A stretch of 64,000 nt of DNA from Nonomuraea jabiensis (GTDB lineage: Bacteria > Actinomycetota > Actinomycetes > Streptosporangiales > Streptosporangiaceae). Positions 54,180-62,626 of this stretch are shown piece by piece. The position numbers and the translations under genes were made by a program. The stretch is from contig NZ_JACHMB010000001.1 in the NCBI RefSeq assembly GCF_014204795.1, forward strand, positions 1,612,001 to 1,676,000, given 5' to 3'. A model generated the notes under the pieces. That model saw nothing but the letters and a program-made list of their open reading frames with translations. It was not told the origin of the DNA and searched no databases. Numbering within the stretch: the stretch's first letter is position 1; every line of letters begins with the position of its first letter.

Positions 54180-54460
54180 GGATCCTCCAGCCAGTCGTCA
54201 CCGAACAGGTGCGCGAGCCCCCGTTCGAGGGAGTCCACCAGGTGCGGGGTCTCCCCGGGGTAGAGCGGGACGATCGCGCGGGCCGCGACCCGGCCCTCGG
54301 CGTCCCACAGCAGGAGGAATCGCTGACGTTTCGTCGTTTCCGCCCAGTCGCAGCGCAAGCCATGGGTGTGGGAGAGCCCGATGATCCGATCGCGGATGGC
54401 CGCATAGTCGTCTCGTTCCACCACACGCGGCAGACTATATAGCTTGCCCGCTACCGACAA
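54176..54460 (-). CDS. Small protein, upstream partner of the HicB-like gene
   Basis: 94 residues, not recognised. It is predicted alpha/beta, with central strands FLLLWDAEGRVAARAIVPLY and a C-terminal helix (VDSLERGLAHLFGDDW). It contains HTHGLRCDW. It lies first in a two-gene unit with the HicB-like protein. By position it could be the toxin or a conserved regulator partner, but it shows no known toxin signature. Confidence 0.6.
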   Translation of the reverse strand: MSVAGKLYSLPRVVERDDYAAIRDRIIGLSHTHGLRCDWAETTKRQRFLLLWDAEGRVAARAIVPLYPGETPHLVDSLERGLAHLFGDDWLEDP

Positions 54461-54478
54461 GGGACCTTGTCGGCGAGA

Positions 54479-55102
54479 TTAGTCAGCACCCCAGGCATCG
54501 AGGAACGCCCGGACCGCAGCGCGCGCCAGCTCTCGGAGCTCGCCTTCCGGGATCGTACGGGTGCCCATCTGCGAACGAGCCTCCAGCGGGCCGACGAGCA
54601 GGGCCATGAACTGCTCGGCCGCGAGGTCGGGATCGGCGGCGCGCAGGCGCCCCGCGAGCGCGAGCCGGGCCATCCGGTCGGCGAGGGCCTGGTTGAGGCG
54701 GTCCGGGCCGCTCTCCTTGACGATGTCGAGTATGTCGGGAAAGCGGAGGATCTCCGAGTAGAGCAGCCGGCGCAGCGCGCACGAGCGCCCGTCGGTGTGC
54801 AGGCGCAGCAGCTCGTCGGCGACGCCCTCCAGCGTGGCGCGCAGGTCCTCGCCAGGGTCGGCCAGCGGCTCCAGGGCGGCCAGGCGGGCGTTCAGCGTCA
54901 TCTGGGCGGCGGCCTCGACGGCACTCCTGAACAGGGTGGCCTTGTCCGTCATGTGGTTGTAGACCGTCGGCTTGGCCACGCCCGCCTCGTCGGCGATGTC
55001 CTGCACGCAGGCCTGCGCGTAGCCGAGCCGGGCGAACACGGCGAACGCCCCCTCCAGGATCGCCTGCCGCTTGTCGATACGTCCGCGCGTGGTGGTGGCC
55101 AT
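54479..55102 (-). CDS. TetR family repressor
   Basis: 207 residues. The N-terminal HTH (ILEGAFAVFARLGYAQACVQDIADEAGVAKPTVYNHM, shown in part) fits the TetR pattern, and the C-terminal domain carries LRRLLYSEILRFPDIL as in AefR-like regulators. It is divergent from an MFS exporter gene. Two TTGAAC-N6-GTTCAA-type sites lie in the shared spacer. It probably represses the exporter and itself until a ligand binds. Confidence 0.9.
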   Translation of the reverse strand: MATTTRGRIDKRQAILEGAFAVFARLGYAQACVQDIADEAGVAKPTVYNHMTDKATLFRSAVEAAAQMTLNARLAALEPLADPGEDLRATLEGVADELLRLHTDGRSCALRRLLYSEILRFPDILDIVKESGPDRLNQALADRMARLALAGRLRAADPDLAAEQFMALLVGPLEARSQMGTRTIPEGELRELARAAVRAFLDAWGAD

Positions 55103-55111
55103 GCCTCCGAA

Positions 55112-55129
55112 TTGTACCCGCCGGTTCAA
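55112..55129. promoter_or_regulatory. TetR operator O1: TTGTAC-N6-GTTCAA
   Basis: An 18-base inverted repeat with one mismatch, 10 bases upstream of the tetR start. It shares architecture and half-sites with O2 at 55175. Confidence 0.6.
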
Positions 55130-55174
55130 CTTCATGGACATACGGGTTGCGAGCGAACACATGAGATAACTACT

Positions 55175-55192
55175 TTGAACCCATGAGTTCAA
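55175..55192. promoter_or_regulatory. TetR operator O2: TTGAAC-N6-GTTCAA
   Basis: A perfect 18-base inverted repeat (extended to TTTGAAC/GTTCAAA) that spans the likely MFS start codon at 55183. Binding here would block both transcription and, on a leaderless or short-leader mRNA, the start region. Confidence 0.65.
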
Positions 55193-56652
55193 ATATGCCG
55201 GACGACCGGCTGGACGCACGGCTGCTGGGCATGATCGGCGTGATCCTGCTCGGCGGCCTGCTGGGCATCCTCAACAGCACGATGGCCGCCGTCGCCATCG
55301 ACACCCTGGCCGCCACCTTCGACACCTCGCTGAGCACGATCGGCTGGACGTCCACCGGGTTCCTGCTGGCCGTGACAGCCACCATCCCGTTCACCACCTG
55401 GGCCGTCGACCGCTTCGGCGGCAAGCGGCTGTGGCTGGCCGGCCTGGCGCTGTTCCTCGCCGGATCGCTCGGGGCCGGGGTGGCCTGGGACGTGGGCGCC
55501 CTGATCGTGTTCCGCGTGGTGCAGGGGTTCGGGGCCGGGCTGCTCGACCCCCTCGTGCTGATCCTGCTGGCCCGTGCCGCCGGGCCCCGCCGGGCCGGGC
55601 GGGTGATGGGCCTGATGGGCGTGGTCCTGTCCCTGGGGCCCGTGCTCGGGCCGATCGCGGGCGGCGCCGTGCTGGCCGGCCTGTCGTGGCGGTGGATGTT
55701 CCTGCTCAGCGTGCCCTTCGGCCTGGTGGCACTACTGCTCGCGCTGCGCGTGATCCCCGCCGACGAGCCGTCCGCCGGGTCGCCGGCGCGGCTCGACGTC
55801 GTGGGGCTGGCGCTGCTCGGGCCCGGGTTCGCGGCCGTCGTCCTGGCCCTGTCGCAGACGGCCGAACAGGGGGCGTTCACCGCCTGGCAGGCGCTGCTGC
55901 CGCTGGGGGCGGGCCTGGTCCTGCTCCTCGGGTACGCCGTACACGCCCTGCGAGCGGCCCGGCACGCCCCGGGCACCCCCGGCGCCGCATCCGGCGACCG
56001 CCGGACCCCACCCCTGATCGACCTGCGGCTGTTCGCCAGCCGGGGCTTCACCGCCAGCGTCGCGATCATGGGCCTCGGCGGGCTGGCCCTCTTCGCCGCC
56101 CTGTTCGCCCTGCCCCTGTACTACCAGCAGGCCCACGGGCACGGCGTGCTCGCCGCCGGGCTGCTGATGGCGCCGCTCGGGCTCGGCGGCGCGCTCGCCA
56201 TGCCGCTGGCCGGGCAGCTCTCGGACCGCGTCGGCGCCCGCGGCCTGGCCATCGGCGGCGCGCTCGTGGCCGGGCTCAGCGCGCTCGCCTTCACCCGGAT
56301 CGGCGCGGACACGCCCGAGCTCTGGCCGGCGCTGGCGGCGTTCACGATCGGGCTGGGCAGCGGGTGCTTCAGCGCGCCCACGATGGGCTCGCTCTACCGG
56401 GCGCTGCCGCCGTCCATGGTGGCGCAGGGCAGCTCGGTGCTCTACATGCTCAACCAGCTCGGCGCGGCGCTCGGCGTCGCCGTGGTCACGCTCATCCTCC
56501 AGACCACCGCAGACGTGATCACCGGCTTCCACGGCATCTTCTGGCTCGTCGTGGCCGTGATCGTGATCATCCTGGCCGCCGTCCCGCTGCTGCCGGGCCG
56601 GCCACGTACGCAGGCCGTACCGGCAGCCGAACCCGCGAGGAGCGCGTCATGA
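55183..56652 (+). CDS. MFS drug exporter, DHA2 family
   Basis: 489 residues with about 14 transmembrane helices. DHA2 motifs are visible: WTSTGFLLAVTATIPFTTWAVDRFGGKR (motif A region) and LGPVLGPIAGG (motif C). It is controlled by the divergent TetR gene, and the SDR-like gene overlaps its stop (ATGA). ATG at 55183 lies inside an operator; ATG at 55195 is an alternative start. The substrate is unknown; probably proton-driven export of a toxic compound. Confidence 0.93.
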   Translation: MSSNMPDDRLDARLLGMIGVILLGGLLGILNSTMAAVAIDTLAATFDTSLSTIGWTSTGFLLAVTATIPFTTWAVDRFGGKRLWLAGLALFLAGSLGAGVAWDVGALIVFRVVQGFGAGLLDPLVLILLARAAGPRRAGRVMGLMGVVLSLGPVLGPIAGGAVLAGLSWRWMFLLSVPFGLVALLLALRVIPADEPSAGSPARLDVVGLALLGPGFAAVVLALSQTAEQGAFTAWQALLPLGAGLVLLLGYAVHALRAARHAPGTPGAASGDRRTPPLIDLRLFASRGFTASVAIMGLGGLALFAALFALPLYYQQAHGHGVLAAGLLMAPLGLGGALAMPLAGQLSDRVGARGLAIGGALVAGLSALAFTRIGADTPELWPALAAFTIGLGSGCFSAPTMGSLYRALPPSMVAQGSSVLYMLNQLGAALGVAVVTLILQTTADVITGFHGIFWLVVAVIVIILAAVPLLPGRPRTQAVPAAEPARSAS

Positions 56653-57443
56653 GGACCCTGGTGATCAGCGGCGGCACGGACGGCATGGGACGGGCGCTCG
56701 CCCGCACCTACCTCGGACGGGGCGACACCGTGGTCGTCATCGGCCGCGACAGGTCCAAGGCCCTGCCCGGGGCGGTGTTCATCCCGGCGGACCTGAGCCT
56801 GATCAGCGAGAACCTGCGGGTGATCGACGAGATCAACGCCAAGTTCCCCGTCGTGGACGCGCTCGTGCTGTGCGCGCGCTTCTTCCGTACGCACCGGTTC
56901 GTGACGGCGGAGGGCGTGGAGGGGACGTTCGCGCTGGACTACCTGAGCCGCTTCCTCCTCAGCTACGGCCTGACCGCGCCCCGCCTCATCGTGAACGTGT
57001 CAGGCCCGGGCGAGCCGACCGACCTCATCCGCTGGAACGACCTCATGCTCGAACGCCGGTACGACGGCATGACCGCCCAGTTCCAGGCCGGCAAGGCGAA
57101 CGACCTGCTCGGCGTGGCCTTCGCCGCCCGGCACGGCAGCCGTACCCGCTATGTCCTCATGCACCCCAAAGGCGTCTCGACGAGCGTCGCCGGCGAGTAC
57201 GACGCGGCGACCGCCGCGCACGTGGAGGCGCTCAAGAGGTACGGGCTGCCGGTCGAGGAGGGCATCAAGCCGATCGTCGCCCGCCTCGACGACCCGCCCG
57301 CCGAGCCGCTCAGCGCCTTCATCCGGGAGCGCCGGATCGCCCTGGGCCCCGGCCCCTTCGACCCGGCCGCCGCGGAACGGCTCCACGAGCTCACGCTGAA
57401 GGTGATCGACTCGACGGGGAATCGCGTGTCCTACCCCTTGTAG
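56649..57443 (+). CDS. SDR-family-like Rossmann protein with altered active site
   Basis: 264 residues. The nucleotide-binding motif SGGTDGMGRALA and the ADLSLISE stretch fit short-chain dehydrogenases, and VNVSGPG would hold the active-site Ser. The YxxxK position reads FQAGK, so the catalytic Tyr appears replaced by Phe. It is translationally coupled to the MFS gene and may modify or bind the exporter's substrate. Its end overlaps rtcB by 13 bases tail-to-tail. Confidence 0.8.
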   Translation: MRTLVISGGTDGMGRALARTYLGRGDTVVVIGRDRSKALPGAVFIPADLSLISENLRVIDEINAKFPVVDALVLCARFFRTHRFVTAEGVEGTFALDYLSRFLLSYGLTAPRLIVNVSGPGEPTDLIRWNDLMLERRYDGMTAQFQAGKANDLLGVAFAARHGSRTRYVLMHPKGVSTSVAGEYDAATAAHVEALKRYGLPVEEGIKPIVARLDDPPAEPLSAFIRERRIALGPGPFDPAAAERLHELTLKVIDSTGNRVSYPL

Positions 57444-58585
57444 TTGAAGATCTGGCGGAGCGTGTGCTGGACCTCCACGAGATCCTGCTGGTCCGCCATC
57501 ACCTGGTCGATCGACTTGTACGCCTCGGGGTGCTCGTCCACCAGCGCGGCGGCCCGATCCGCGTTCCAGGTGCGGCCGCTCATCGCCGCGGTGAGGGAAG
57601 CCGCCGACAGCTCCCGCTTCGCCTTCGTCCGCGACATGCGGCGGCCGGCGCCGTGGGAGCACGAGTTGTACGACTCGGGGTTACCGCGACCGCGCACGAT
57701 GTACGAGCGCGTGCCCATCGAGCCCGGGATCACGCCCTCGTCACCGGTGTCGGCCTTGATGGCGCCCTTGCGGGTGATCCACAACGTCTTGCCGTAGTGG
57801 CTCTCCTGCTGGGTGAAGTTATGGTGACAATTGATCGTACGGACCCGTTCGCCCTTGCCGACGACCTTGAACAGGGCGTTGATCAGGACCCGGTCCATCC
57901 GCGCCCGCGAGGCCATGGCGTAGTGCTGTGCCCACAGCATGTCCTCGATGTACGCGGTGAACTCCGGCGTGCTCTGCACCAGATACGCCAGGTCCGGGTC
58001 CTCCAGGGTCGCCTCCTGCTGCTTCATCAGCTTCTTCGCGCCCGTGATGTGCATCTGGGCGAGCTGGTTGCCGATGCCGCGCGAGCCCGAGTGGAGCACC
58101 GTCCAGACGTGGTCGCGCTCGTCCAGGCAGACCTCGACGAAGTGGTTGCCCGAGCCGAGCGTGCCGAACTGGTCGCTCACTTTCTTGACCTGCTTGGGGG
58201 TGAGGTCGGTGTGCGGGAGCCCGAGGTCGCTGAGCGCACGGTCGACCGCCGGGTCCTCGTGCCCCTTGCCGACGCCGGCGGGGATGCGGTGCTCCACCAG
58301 CGGCATCAGGGCGGCGAGGGTCTGGGGCAGGTCGGCGGCCGTGAGCGTCGTCTCGGTGGCCACCATGCCGCAGCCGATGTCCACGCCGACGGCGGCCGGG
58401 ATGATCGCGTTCTCCGTGGGGATCACCGAGCCGACCGTCGCACCGATGCCGACGTGCGCGTCGGGCATGAGAGCGACGTGGCCGGAGACGAACGGCAGGC
58501 GGGCGGTGCGAGCGGCCTGCATGATCGCGCCTTCGTCGATCTCGCTGGCCCACGACAGCAGGTTCGGTGCGGGCTGGTTTGGCAT
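57431..58585 (-). CDS. rtcB: RNA-splicing ligase RtcB
   Basis: Joins 2',3'-cyclic phosphate or 3'-phosphate RNA to 5'-OH ends using GTP and Mn. 384 residues. Metal-site motifs are GVDIGCGM, GSGNHFVEV and HSGSRGIGN; the guanylylated His lies in SCSHGAGR (near residue 310). No rtcA or RtcR is adjacent, so regulation differs from the E. coli operon. ATG at 58585 begins the conserved part. Confidence 0.95.
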   Translation of the reverse strand: MPNQPAPNLLSWASEIDEGAIMQAARTARLPFVSGHVALMPDAHVGIGATVGSVIPTENAIIPAAVGVDIGCGMVATETTLTAADLPQTLAALMPLVEHRIPAGVGKGHEDPAVDRALSDLGLPHTDLTPKQVKKVSDQFGTLGSGNHFVEVCLDERDHVWTVLHSGSRGIGNQLAQMHITGAKKLMKQQEATLEDPDLAYLVQSTPEFTAYIEDMLWAQHYAMASRARMDRVLINALFKVVGKGERVRTINCHHNFTQQESHYGKTLWITRKGAIKADTGDEGVIPGSMGTRSYIVRGRGNPESYNSCSHGAGRRMSRTKAKRELSAASLTAAMSGRTWNADRAAALVDEHPEAYKSIDQVMADQQDLVEVQHTLRQIFNYKG

Positions 58586-58739
58586 GGGATGAAATCTCCT
58601 CACTGGTTCTTGATCAGTGTGGCGTGACCAGGAAGGATTTCCCACCCAATTTTATCGAGGACAGGGTGATTCTGCGGGTTGCGAGCACGTGCGGCCCTCA
58701 GACGCCCATGCCCTTGCTCCGGGCTACCGGGTCGACTCG

Positions 58740-59027
58740 TCAGGGCCGGCTGTTCTTGCCGTCCAGCCATAGCGTGTCGGACTCATCGCGATGGGAACCC
58801 GAGCCTCCGACGTGTTTGGCGTCGATCTTCGGCCCCTTTTTGATCACGTGCACCAACGCCATCGCGTGCCCACGTCCAAGGTCGTAGTCCTGCTTCAGCC
58901 AGTCAATGATCACTCCGGCTTTCACGGACGGTTCGTCGAAGCCACGCTCCTTCGCCAGAACGATGAACTCACGCGGAGTCAGTCCGGTCTTGTCCTCGAT
59001 GTTGTCGAGGTACGCCTGGAACGACAT
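58740..59027 (-). CDS. DUF4287 domain protein
   Basis: 95 residues from ATG at 59027, which has GGAGAAA upstream; ATG at 59039 is an in-frame alternative. SFQAYLDNIEDKTGLTPREFI and WLKQDYDLGRGHAMALVHVIKKG are the DUF4287 hallmarks. Function is unknown. It is divergent from an HxlR regulator, which probably controls it. Confidence 0.85.
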   Translation of the reverse strand: MSFQAYLDNIEDKTGLTPREFIVLAKERGFDEPSVKAGVIIDWLKQDYDLGRGHAMALVHVIKKGPKIDAKHVGGSGSHRDESDTLWLDGKNSRP

Positions 59028-59061
59028 GCGTTTCTCCATTTCACGGGAGGCCTGTGAGCAG

Positions 59062-59080
59062 CAAGCTTGTCTTTTGCAAG
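59062..59080. promoter_or_regulatory. Candidate HxlR operator in divergent spacer
   Basis: The palindrome CAAGCTTG (59062-59069) overlaps the inverted repeat CTTG-N7-CAAG (59066-59080) in the spacer between the DUF4287 and HxlR genes, beside the AT-rich TATGGTTTGTCAA. The evidence is position plus symmetry only. Confidence 0.4.
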
Positions 59081-59119
59081 TATGGTTTGTCAACTGAAGC
59101 ATGCTGTAAGATCTGCATC

Positions 59120-59767
59120 ATGGCGTCTCGGGAGTACGGACAGTTCTGCGGCCTGGCCCGCGCGATGGAGATGGTCGGCGAACGGTGGAGCATGCTGATC
59201 ATCCGCAACCTCCTCACCGGGGCCCAGCGCTTCACGGACCTGCACAAGGGCTTGCCCGCCATCCCGACCAACATCCTGTCGGCCCGCCTCAAACAACTCG
59301 AAGAGGCAGGACTGGCCACCCGTCGCGCGCTCCCGCATCCCGAACGCGCCGTCGTCTATGAGCTCACCGACTACGGGCGCGACCTCGAACCGGCGCTGAT
59401 CGCGCTGGGCCGCTGGGGCGCGCGGACACTCACCGAGCCTCGCCCCGGCGAGCTTGTCACCGCCGAGTCGGTCGCCATGTCCTTCCGCACCACTTACCGG
59501 CCGGAAGCAGCCCTCGGAGTCACCGTCGGCTACGAGGTCCGCATGGGCGATTTCACGCTCCGCCTGCAGATCACCGATGGAACACTCACGGTCGGCATCG
59601 GCCGGCACCCCGCCCCCGACCTCGTCATCGAACGGCTCACCGGCCACCCCATCCGCGAACTGATGAGTGGCAGCAGAACCCCCGACGAAGTACTCAACGA
59701 CGGCAGCGTGCGCATAGAAGGCGATCCCGCGCTGCTCGATCGATTCGCCGAGATGTTCCGCTTCTGA
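59120..59767 (+). CDS. HxlR family regulator with C-terminal SCP2-like domain
   Basis: 215 residues from ATG at 59120. The winged HTH (CGLARAMEMVGERWSMLIIRNLLTGAQRF, then IPTNILSARLKQLEEAGL) is standard HxlR. The C-terminal ~100 residues (MGDFTLRLQITDGTLTVGIG, PDLVIERLTG) resemble a lipid-binding SCP2-like fold and could sense a ligand. It is divergent from the DUF4287 gene. Upstream in-frame codons to 59054 are probably untranslated. Confidence 0.85.
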   Translation: MASREYGQFCGLARAMEMVGERWSMLIIRNLLTGAQRFTDLHKGLPAIPTNILSARLKQLEEAGLATRRALPHPERAVVYELTDYGRDLEPALIALGRWGARTLTEPRPGELVTAESVAMSFRTTYRPEAALGVTVGYEVRMGDFTLRLQITDGTLTVGIGRHPAPDLVIERLTGHPIRELMSGSRTPDEVLNDGSVRIEGDPALLDRFAEMFRF

Positions 59768-59793
59768 TCAGCAGACCGGCCATGCCGCGCAGG

Positions 59794-61263
59794 TCAGTCC
59801 CCTGAATACATGCGGTTCAGGTCCACGAGCTCCACGTCCGCGCGCCCGCGCGCCGCCTCCACCAGATCGCCGGTGAATCCGGAGCGTGCGAACAGCAGCA
59901 GTTTGGGCTGCGTGCCGATCCGGGCGTCGGGAAGCAGCGCGCGCAGGTGGTCCAGCCACTGGAGCTGGGGGACGTCCATGGGCGTGAGCGTGGCCTTGGC
60001 CTCGCCGATCGCGATGATCTGATCGGCGGCGAAGGAGTTGGTCTCGGTCACCACGAGGTCGAGCTCATGCCCTTGGCGGTGCGCTCGGCAGGGGATCTCG
60101 GTCGGGCGTACGGCACTGGCCGTTCCACCGAGGGTGTCGCTGGAGGCGTGGAGGAAGCACCACTCCCGGGCGAGGTCTTCGAAATGGGGTCCGTAAATCT
60201 TGGAGGCCACCGTGTCGGCGTTGGCACGCCAGACGCGGGCGGCCTGGCCGCTGACGAGCTCGGGCTCGCGGCGCTGCGTGATCAGCTGGTGCAGGCGGAC
60301 GATCGGCTCGGCGATCCGGAAAACGCTCCGCTTGTCCCGCAACGCGTCGTCGACCTGCTCGACGAGGCCGATGCTCCGCAACCCGTTGAGCAGATGCGCC
60401 AGGGCGCTCACGGGACGGCCGAGGGCGGCGGCGATCTCCGAGCGACGCTGGTTGCCCGCGCTGATGGCGCTCAACGTGGCCGCGTACGAGGTGGGATCGG
60501 AAATCGAGGGCTCCTCCCGCAGCAGCAGCCCGCCTTCGCGGAACATCGCCGAGGCGGGATTCAGCAACCGCCGCTGCACCCATCGATCGAAGGCGTCCAG
60601 ATCGGCCGGGCCCGATCCACCGCACATCTCCAGGTAGGCAGGGGTGCCGCCGACGAGGGCATGCACCCGGAAAGCCAGCTCCGGGTCGCCGGTCAGGCCC
60701 CAGAAGGCGGCGGCATCGCGGAACCCGAAAGGCCGCAGGATCAGCTCCAGCACCGCTCGGCCTCGCAGCGGCGCGCCTCCGCCCAGCAACTGGGCCATCG
60801 TGGTCAACGCGCTGCCACAGAGGATCAGACGGGTACGAGTGCGCTCCTTCGCGTGTCCCGTCGGGCTCAAGGCCTGCTGCAGGTACGACGGCAGCGCCGG
60901 GGTCGCGGAGACCAGGTACGGAAATTCGTCGACGATCACGGGCGTCGCCCGCTCCTCGCCGAGCCGGAGCAGCTCGTCGAGCCCTTCCCGCCAGTTGCCG
61001 AACGAGACCGGCTGCCGCAGCCCGCGATAGGCGGCGTAGGCGGCGCCGAGATCGGCCAGGTTCTGTGCCTCTGTCTGCTGGGTGGCGGCGAACAGCAGGC
61101 CCCCGGTTTCCTGGGCGAGCAGTTCGAGCATGAGGGTCTTGCCCTGACGTCGGCGTCCATAGACCAGCCCCAAGGTGGCGCCGTTCGCGGGAGCACTGGC
61201 GAAGTCGGCCAGTTCCTCCCACTCCGTGTCGCGCCCGAACAGGCGTTCCGGCTTTTGAAGCAT
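59794..61263 (-). CDS. Archaeal-type ATPase with DUF234 nuclease-like C-terminus
   Basis: 489 residues. Walker A is YGRRRQGKT (near residue 35), Walker B is VIVDEFPYL and sensor 1 is LILCGSALT, as in the STAND-related archaeal ATPases. A winged HTH follows (NQRRSEIAAALGRPVSALAHLL). The C-terminal DUF234 region has GHELDLVV and IGEAKAT, a PD-(D/E)xK-like pattern. Such genes are patchy and often in mobile or defence-linked regions; the role is unknown. Confidence 0.85.
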   Translation of the reverse strand: MLQKPERLFGRDTEWEELADFASAPANGATLGLVYGRRRQGKTLMLELLAQETGGLLFAATQQTEAQNLADLGAAYAAYRGLRQPVSFGNWREGLDELLRLGEERATPVIVDEFPYLVSATPALPSYLQQALSPTGHAKERTRTRLILCGSALTTMAQLLGGGAPLRGRAVLELILRPFGFRDAAAFWGLTGDPELAFRVHALVGGTPAYLEMCGGSGPADLDAFDRWVQRRLLNPASAMFREGGLLLREEPSISDPTSYAATLSAISAGNQRRSEIAAALGRPVSALAHLLNGLRSIGLVEQVDDALRDKRSVFRIAEPIVRLHQLITQRREPELVSGQAARVWRANADTVASKIYGPHFEDLAREWCFLHASSDTLGGTASAVRPTEIPCRAHRQGHELDLVVTETNSFAADQIIAIGEAKATLTPMDVPQLQWLDHLRALLPDARIGTQPKLLLFARSGFTGDLVEAARGRADVELVDLNRMYSGD

Positions 61264-61515
61264 TGCCACACCACCTCCAGCCGGTAACGATGGCCACAAC
61301 TATGATAGGCAGGCCTATCATAGTTCGCACCATGCTGATCGGAGACTCCTGATCGTCTCGCCGTCGCTCCCGCCTATAGATCCCTGATCCATCCAAGGGG
61401 GCGAAAAGCGGACATTTATTGAGAAGGCATGCACGATCTCCCACTACACCGCATGCCGCAGAAAGCAAAAGTTATCCCCAGGATGCCCGCCGTCCATGTA
61501 CGCGCATCATTCGAT

Positions 61516-61530
61516 GTGCGATTATCGCAC
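61516..61530 (+). promoter_or_regulatory. Perfect operator-like palindrome GTGCGAT-T-ATCGCAC
   Basis: A 15-base perfect inverted repeat ends two bases before the ATG of the XRE-ImmA/IrrE gene, where a ribosome-binding site would be. It is probably the autoregulatory site of that XRE protein. Confidence 0.7.
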
Positions 61531-61531
61531 C

Positions 61532-62626
61532 ATGAGCACGCTCGACTGGAACGAGATCGGAGAGCGAGTCCGCGAAGCGCGACTAGCCATGCAACTGTCG
61601 CAGGACCAGCTGGCCCAGAAGACCGATCTCGACAGAACCATGATCAGCAAGATCGAGGCCGGTTCGAGGCGGCTCGACGCACTGGAGCTCGCCAGGGTGG
61701 CCCGTGTGCTGGACATGCCCATCGGCCACTTCCTCAACGCGCCACCGGCGGTCATGTCGCACCGCACACCTCTGGCCGAGGACACAGCGACCAATGCCGC
61801 CCAGGCCTCTTATCGCATCGACAGTGCGCTGGCGACGTGGATCCGCGAAATCCGCATGCTGATGTCGCTGGACGTGCTCCAGCCAAGGCCGATCAAACAA
61901 TATCCGGGTAAGGTCAACGGGATTCCCGCGGCCGTTGAGGCCGCCAGGTGGTTGAGAGGCGAGCTCCACCTCGGAATGGCTGCTATCGAATCAATGGCAG
62001 ACCTTTGCGAGCAGTGCGGCCAGTACATTCTGGTGATGGACCTCCCGGGGGACGGAGCGTCCGCCGTGGACGGCGACGTGGCGGCGGCGGTGGTGAGTCT
62101 CAACGGCGACCCCGGCCGGCGGCGAAGCACCGCGGCGCACGAACTCGGGCATCTCATCCTTGGTGACGAGTACTCAACCGATGTGGGAGTCAGCGCTTCG
62201 CGGATGGAACGCGAAGAAGTGATCGATGCTTTCGCGGCAGAACTGCTCTTGCCACTGGAGGCCATTCGGCGTGCCAAGAACACAGAGCAGCCCATCCGAT
62301 CCACACTTGTCGGCCTGGCGGCTCAATACCGCACATCCTGGAGCCTGGCACTACGGCAGGCGCGAGCGGCCGAGCTGATAAATCCGCCGGAAGAAAAGCG
62401 CCTGCGCGCATGCCCGCCGACCTATGCGGAATTCAGGGACTCGGTGGGATGGACCCCACAACCGGATCTCAACTCCATCCGCGTGCCACCGAGTTTCGCG
62501 CACGCCGTCATGACGGCGTACCGGCTCGGGCGGATCACCAGCAGTCGCGCCCTGGAGTTGATGCATGGGCAGCTCGAAACGGTGTCAGACCTGCCGCCGA
62601 GGTCCGATGAGGACCAGGCCCCATGA
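61532..62626 (+). CDS. XRE-HTH plus ImmA/IrrE metallopeptidase fusion
   Basis: 364 residues. The N-terminal XRE HTH (LSQDQLAQKTDLDRTMISKIEAG, residues ~22-44) is joined to a COG2856 zinc peptidase with AAHELGHLILGDEY (HExxH near residue 203) and a downstream DAFAAELLLP with the third ligand Glu. This is a one-protein version of the ImmR/ImmA pair. The stop overlaps the PIN-like gene (ATGA). It is likely both repressor and regulated protease of the downstream gene. Confidence 0.9.
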   Translation: MSTLDWNEIGERVREARLAMQLSQDQLAQKTDLDRTMISKIEAGSRRLDALELARVARVLDMPIGHFLNAPPAVMSHRTPLAEDTATNAAQASYRIDSALATWIREIRMLMSLDVLQPRPIKQYPGKVNGIPAAVEAARWLRGELHLGMAAIESMADLCEQCGQYILVMDLPGDGASAVDGDVAAAVVSLNGDPGRRRSTAAHELGHLILGDEYSTDVGVSASRMEREEVIDAFAAELLLPLEAIRRAKNTEQPIRSTLVGLAAQYRTSWSLALRQARAAELINPPEEKRLRACPPTYAEFRDSVGWTPQPDLNSIRVPPSFAHAVMTAYRLGRITSSRALELMHGQLETVSDLPPRSDEDQAP

